Origin: Clostridiales bacterium
GTDB lineage: Bacteria > Bacillota > Clostridia > Christensenellales > Aristaeellaceae
Length of the DNA: 38,042 nucleotides
Direction: 5' to 3'
NCBI GenBank assembly: GCA_012523405.1
Contig: JAAYIN010000018.1
Location: forward strand, 1 to 38,042
Below, in pieces: positions 34,086-38,042 of this stretch (the first letter of the stretch is position 1; each line of letters begins with the position of its first letter). A program made the position numbers and the translations under genes. The notes below the pieces were generated by a model, which was not told the DNA's origin, did not search any database, and worked only from the letters and a program-made list of their open reading frames with translations.

Positions 34086-35271
34086 ATGCGGAAGGAAAGG
34101 TCGTATGAATCAGAAAAATATCGTATTAACCCAAATGCAAGACTTGAGTTTCACAATCACATGGATTTTTGCGTAGGCACAGGTCATATGGGGTTGGCAC
34201 TGCAAAAGAAATACCTTGAACAGTTGAAACTGGTGCAGGAGATCATCGGTTTTAAACACATACGTGGTCATGGCCTGTAGAGGTATGGAATGAGGCCAAT
34301 CTGTCTTTTTTCTGGGAGAATGCAGATATGGATGAGTACTTCCATTTGTTTAAGGAGACTGTGGAAGCGAAGAAACGTGGATGCCCAAATTCTTGGAGTA
34401 TACGAGCGATCATCATGTGCCGCTTGATTTTTTCACAAGGCATCACTACACTGGGGGTATGCATGAAGAGGAAGGTCGTTATGGTTATGCAGACCTTCAT
34501 ACGCCCGAGCATATCATTGAGGCAGTGACTGAAACCAGAAGTATTATCGATGGTTTCTCTGAATGTGAGGGTATGGATATTCATTTGACGGAGTTTAACA
34601 CATCCTATGCTTTCAACTGCCCGCTGCATGATACCAATTTGAATGCTGCGATGTTAGCCTTCATACTATCAAAGTTGGGAGAGCAATGTGCGTGTTATTC
34701 GTATTGGACCTTTGGCGATGTTTTTGAAGAACAGGGTATTCCGTTTACGCCGTTTCATGGCGGCTTTGGTTTGGTGGCAAAGGGACAGATTCCCAAGCCT
34801 ACCTTCCGGACCTTTGCATTCTTTAAGAAGCTGCAAGGCGACTGTGTTTTGAAGGAAGAAGATACAGTAGCAGTCAAAATGGAAGATGGCTCTTATCGCG
34901 AAGTTGCTTGGAATATCGCTGATACAGCAGACCTCGAAAAGAAAATCGCATTGTGCTTTGATGCAGAGAAAGGCGCAGAATATACTGTGATCACCAAAAC
35001 GGTCGATGAAGTATGCTGTAACCCAAGAAAGATTTGGCATGACATGGGTGAACCCGCTAATCCTTCCAAAGAGCAAATTCGGCTGCTTTGGGAAAGTGCC
35101 GTGCCGCTCATTGCATCAACGCGAATGGCTGAGCGAGATGGATATGCTTCATTGACACTCTGCTTGGGTAGAAATGCTGTGGTCTATTATGAAATCAAGC
35201 AATCGATCATCACAAGTGATCGTGGATTTCACTATGATAGAGTTCGGAAAACGGATCAATGCAACGGGTGA
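34086..35271 (+). pseudogene. GH39 beta-xylosidase, frameshifted and with internal deletions
   Basis: Remnant of a XynB-like GH39 beta-xylosidase (intact members are about 500 residues). The first piece (34086-34280) reads FCVGTGHMGLALQKKYLEQL and IRGHGL, then TAG. The sequence jumps to the acid/base region WPVEVWNEANLSFFW (about 34263-34380) in another frame, omitting some 95-100 residues found in relatives. After KETVEAKKRG it jumps again, omitting about 25 residues, into WMPKFLEYTSDHHVPLDFF. The rest (to 35271) is continuous and includes the nucleophile region HLTEFNTSY, YSYWTFGDVFEEQGI and FHGGFGLVAKGQIPKPTF. Both catalytic Glu codons remain, but no single product can form. The original role was release of xylose from xylo-oligosaccharides. 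Confidence 0.92.
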
Positions 35272-35331
35272 AATGCTCATGATGCGCGGTACAGCAAAGG
35301 CGAAACAAGCGTCAGTTCATTTCAAAACATA
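35190..35331 (+). pseudogene. 3' end fragment of another carbohydrate-related gene
   Basis: In a frame different from the GH39 tail, a run ending VDFTMIEFGKRINATGEMLM and MRGTAKAKQASVHFKT, then TAA at about 35329-35331, looks like the C-terminus of a real protein and not of GH39. The junction with the GH39 remnant lies near 35200-35230. The family is not recognised. Confidence 0.4.
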
Positions 35332-35341
35332 AATCGTGTTC

Positions 35342-35353
35342 ATATGATCATAT
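35342..35353. promoter_or_regulatory. 12-bp palindrome upstream of a TATAAT box
   Basis: ATATGATCATAT is a perfect palindrome 22 bp before TATAAT at 35376-35381, which precedes a gene fragment with a good ribosome site (GGAGG, ATG 35414). The arrangement suggests an operator and promoter, but no clear -35 box is present. Confidence 0.4.
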
Positions 35354-35413
35354 AAAACGGTTCGCCATGTGCTTATAATAAAGGAAAGATACAATTGAAT
35401 GGAGGAACTTACA

Positions 35414-35698
35414 ATGGCTATCAACTACCTCCCGTTTAGCTATGCAGGCTCATATATGGTCATCTCGGAAATGGGTGATCAATTTGGCGGACAAAATCAA
35501 CAACCGGGGATTTATTTGCGTACTGTCCATGGGTTGGCAAAGCATTCAGGCATTGCGCGTTTGTACCCAATCCATGAAGGCAAAGAAGTTCCCTGCATGG
35601 CAAAGATGACAGCTTCTGAGCTGACATTAACGTTTGATGGCGGCAGCATTCACTGCTGCTTTATCGATGATCGTTCCATGTTTTTTCGAGTGCGCTAA
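35414..35698 (+). pseudogene. N-terminal fragment of a carbohydrate-active enzyme-like protein
   Basis: About 94 residues begin MAINYLPFSYAGSYMVISE, contain GIYLRTVHG and LTFDGGSIHCCF, and stop after FFRVR. The ribosome site GGAGG is 8 nt upstream of the ATG. The sequence has the look of the beta-rich N-terminal domain of a glycosidase of the debranching or GH63-like type, which should be followed by a large catalytic domain. Shifting frame after the TAA gives GEGLRDRAYTW for a short distance, so the gene is frameshifted and then truncated. Family not firmly identified. Confidence 0.5.
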
Positions 35699-35895
35699 CA
35701 GGCGAGGGCTTGCGTGATCGTGCTTATACTTGGACATCCAGTGTATTCTTGGTTTTGGTGCATGAATACCTGATGTAGTCAATGAGGCAGTCATAAAACG
35801 CTGTCTGCGAAAGCATGAGGCAAAGCCTATCTCAGTGGCAAGTATCAAGCGCTTTACAGAAAGTAAAGAATAGGTTTAGTGAAGCGATGAACGAA

Positions 35896-35937
35896 GAGAC
35901 CTCCTGCTGCACAATGATCGTTGCAGAAGGAGGTCTT
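35896..35937 (-). terminator. Hairpin downstream of GH31 gene
   Basis: AGACCTCCT (35897-35905) pairs with AGGAGGTCT (35928-35936), and CTGCA with TGCAG inside. It lies about 50 nt beyond the GH31 stop codon and is probably its terminator; T are few on either side. Confidence 0.6.
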
Positions 35938-35984
35938 TGTCTAGGCAAGTTGTAAAAAATAGCTGCTATTGGGCTTGTGATCCG

Positions 35985-37952
35985 TCAATTAGCATTTTCA
36001 AAAGCCACTAGAATTGGATCGCCTTTTTTGACAAAGGCTACGAACTCGTCAATCGCTGCGGAAACAGTAACATATTGCTCGCCTGCAAAATCGGAGTGAT
36101 CCTTGGTTAGCACCCAATCTCCTTTTGGCAGGTATACCGTTTTTTCTGTTGAACCTTCTACCGAAATAGGGGCAAAGAGAATCGATGAACCAAACATGTA
36201 CTGCTCACCTGTCATGTAGCAGTTCTCATCCTCAGGATACTCAAAGAACATGGGACGCATCACGGGATACCCCTTTTCAGATGCGATATCCATATACTGC
36301 TGAACATAGGGCCTTAAGCGTTCACGCAAGAGCACCAAGTCCTTTAAAATTGCATAATTGCGCTCGCCAAAGCGCCAGATTTCATTGGGCCCGCCAGTCG
36401 CTTCTTTGATCCCTGGGGTTGGCTCGCCAATTCGATTGCGACTTCCGTGAAGTCTGGTGACAGGGCAGAAAACACCGTATTGGAACCAACGGACGATGAG
36501 TTCGCGGAAATACGCAGACTCTGTATCTGCGCCATAGAAGCCGCCAATGTCGGTCGTCCACCACGGGATGGCGCACATTGCCATATTGAGACCTGATTTG
36601 ATCTGATCCGATAAACTCTCAAAGGTGGAGGGAATATCGCCCGACCATACCAGTGTGCCAAACTTCTGACTGCCAACCCATGCGGCGCGTGCAAGGGTCA
36701 CGTTTTCGTCCGCTCTGCCAATGGCCTTCATGCCGTCATAGACCATCTGCGAATAGTAGTAGGGGAATAGAAGACCGACTTCGTCGCCATTGCCAATGGA
36801 AAAGACGAGGTTGTCCCAGTGGCATGGATTGATGCCGGGTTCTGCTTCATCAAACCAGAAGCAATCAACGCCGTTGTCAATATAGTTTTCCTTTAGCTTT
36901 TGCCACACGTATTCGCGTGTTTCTGGATTGGAAGGATCAATATGGGTTTGCTTTCCGTAGAACTCATAGGTACAGTTTTGTCCTCTGGTTGTACGAAGAA
37001 GCATATTGCGCTCGGCCATATACTGATAGTTTTCACTGTTTGGATTGATAGTCGGCCACATGGAAATCATGAGCTTGATGCCCATTTCGTGCAGTTCATC
37101 TGCCATGGCTTTTGGATCGGGCCAATAGACGGGATCGAATTTATAGTCGCCTTGCTCTGTCCAATGGAAATAATCAATGATAATCGCAGAAATGGGGATA
37201 TTTCGCTTGATATGCTCACGCGCGGATTCAAGCAATTGCTCCTGCGATTCATAACGCAGCTTGCATTGCCAAAAGCCCGTCGCCCAATGCGGCATCTTTG
37301 GGGAATGCCCTGTTAAGTCGGCTAGCTTGGAGAGGACTTCCTTTGGATTGCCTTCCATCACAACGTAGTCAATTTGCTTGGTTTTCTCCGCGCTCCAACA
37401 GGTTTTGTTGGCGGCGAGTTCACAGTTCCCTACGGCAGGATTATTCCAGAGGAATCCATAGCCAAGCGACGAGTAGACAAAGGGAATGGAGCATCTGGCG
37501 TTGACGTTTTTCAGTTCGATCGAGCAGCCCTTCATATCAAAGCAACCGGTTGCGCCATGTCCGAGTCCGTAGAAATGTTCATCCGTATTGGCCTTGAATG
37601 AAACCTTCACCTTCCAGAGTCCGCTGTCCCTATTTTCACATGGACGAATTTCACTTTCCCATGGTTGCTCGGAATGCTCTTCCAGTATTTTAACGCCGCT
37701 CCTGTAGTAGCAGACTTTTCCGTTTGTGTTGATAACAGCTTTGAGGGTGCCTGTTTCCAGCACTGCACATTCCTGCTGGCAGGTTGTTTTTGCTCCTGTG
37801 ACCTGCGGGATGAGGTTCCAATTCTGATCGATGATTCTACCGTTTGGAGAAGCCTGAAACCGAATGCAGCCCTCAGCACATGCTGAGATTTTTACCATCT
37901 CGCCGGGTCTTGAAAAATAGATTGCGCCGTCCTTTACGCTGAGTACGCCCAT
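35985..37952 (-). CDS. GH31 alpha-xylosidase / alpha-glucosidase-type enzyme
   Basis: A 655-residue cytoplasmic glycosidase, full length, with an N-terminal beta-sandwich (about 1-215), the GH31 barrel (about 225-560) and a C-terminal beta domain. The nucleophile is Asp368 in WFDEAEPG and the acid/base Asp439 in WSGDIPSTF; the substrate-site motif IIIDYFHW is at 258-264. The WFDEAEP form of the nucleophile loop occurs in alpha-xylosidase-like and related GH31 members rather than classic maltases. GGAGGT lies 5 nt before the ATG. Context with GH8, a GH39 remnant and an oligosaccharide importer favours removal of alpha-linked xylose or glucose from hemicellulose fragments, but the true substrate is not proven. 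Confidence 0.9.
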   Translation of the reverse strand: MGVLSVKDGAIYFSRPGEMVKISACAEGCIRFQASPNGRIIDQNWNLIPQVTGAKTTCQQECAVLETGTLKAVINTNGKVCYYRSGVKILEEHSEQPWESEIRPCENRDSGLWKVKVSFKANTDEHFYGLGHGATGCFDMKGCSIELKNVNARCSIPFVYSSLGYGFLWNNPAVGNCELAANKTCWSAEKTKQIDYVVMEGNPKEVLSKLADLTGHSPKMPHWATGFWQCKLRYESQEQLLESAREHIKRNIPISAIIIDYFHWTEQGDYKFDPVYWPDPKAMADELHEMGIKLMISMWPTINPNSENYQYMAERNMLLRTTRGQNCTYEFYGKQTHIDPSNPETREYVWQKLKENYIDNGVDCFWFDEAEPGINPCHWDNLVFSIGNGDEVGLLFPYYYSQMVYDGMKAIGRADENVTLARAAWVGSQKFGTLVWSGDIPSTFESLSDQIKSGLNMAMCAIPWWTTDIGGFYGADTESAYFRELIVRWFQYGVFCPVTRLHGSRNRIGEPTPGIKEATGGPNEIWRFGERNYAILKDLVLLRERLRPYVQQYMDIASEKGYPVMRPMFFEYPEDENCYMTGEQYMFGSSILFAPISVEGSTEKTVYLPKGDWVLTKDHSDFAGEQYVTVSAAIDEFVAFVKKGDPILVAFENAN

Positions 37953-38042
37953 ATCGTACCTCCTACAAAGAGTTTTCGTATTGTAAAGTTAAATGAAAGT
38001 TGAAGACACTCAACCCTTTCTGGTACAATGTTTCTGCAACAA

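Noticed and set aside
12000-38042. Possibility that all frame breaks are sequencing errors
   Set aside because: Large internal losses in the ABC and GH39 genes and the opposite-strand junction cannot come from single-base errors; only the six-T case could.
1-38042. CRISPR arrays, tRNA or rRNA genes, transposases, integrases
   Set aside because: No regular spaced repeats, cloverleaf-like or rRNA sequence, and no transposase or recombinase motif were seen in any frame.

Overview
The window looks like a chromosomal segment of a gut-type Clostridia/Firmicutes bacterium. The evidence is AGGAGG ribosome sites, YesM/YesN-type two-component pairs, LplB/LplC-type sugar ABC permeases, moderate GC content, and carbohydrate enzymes whose best remembered relatives are from Bacillus and Clostridia. 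No rRNA, tRNA, CRISPR array, transposase or phage gene was seen. The theme is plant-polysaccharide and glycoside use, with an unusually high load of decaying genes between the working clusters.

Region 1 (8-6076, minus strand): a sensor kinase and short AraC-type response regulator (4-nt overlap), then a secreted solute-binding protein and two permeases, forming one sugar/oligosaccharide importer with its own sensor. Region 2 (6324-11873, plus strand), divergent from it: an MBL-fold hydrolase, a large GH106/GH2-like cytoplasmic glycosidase and an Old-Yellow-Enzyme/FAD/Fe-S reductase. This is a compact candidate pathway for a glycoside whose aglycone is then reduced.

Region 3 (12304-18970): an intact MATE exporter followed by the wreck of an efflux locus. 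It holds an AraC regulator with several frame changes, a stop and an apparent internal deletion; an ABC half-exporter with frameshifts and a deleted nucleotide-binding core; the tail of a second half-exporter; and a third whose membrane domain is deleted. Between them, on the opposite strand, lie a small frameshifted membrane protein and an N-terminally truncated DUF4097 protein. Region 4 (19342-23430): a secreted protein of unknown family, a tocopherol-cyclase-like protein, the last codons of an AraC regulator, an aldo/keto reductase and a UlaG-like MBL hydrolase.

Region 5 (23927-37952): a xylan-oriented cluster. A GH8 reducing-end xylose-releasing exo-oligoxylanase precedes a second solute-binding protein/permease/permease operon (plus strand). 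Convergent to it is an unusual response regulator - kinase - response regulator operon. Next come a GH39 beta-xylosidase pseudogene, fragments of at least one other carbohydrate gene, and an intact GH31 alpha-xylosidase/alpha-glucosidase-type enzyme on the minus strand. The probable logic is import of xylo-oligosaccharides, trimming from the reducing end by GH8, removal of alpha-linked residues by GH31, and control by the two-regulator system. The beta-xylosidase step has been lost at this locus.
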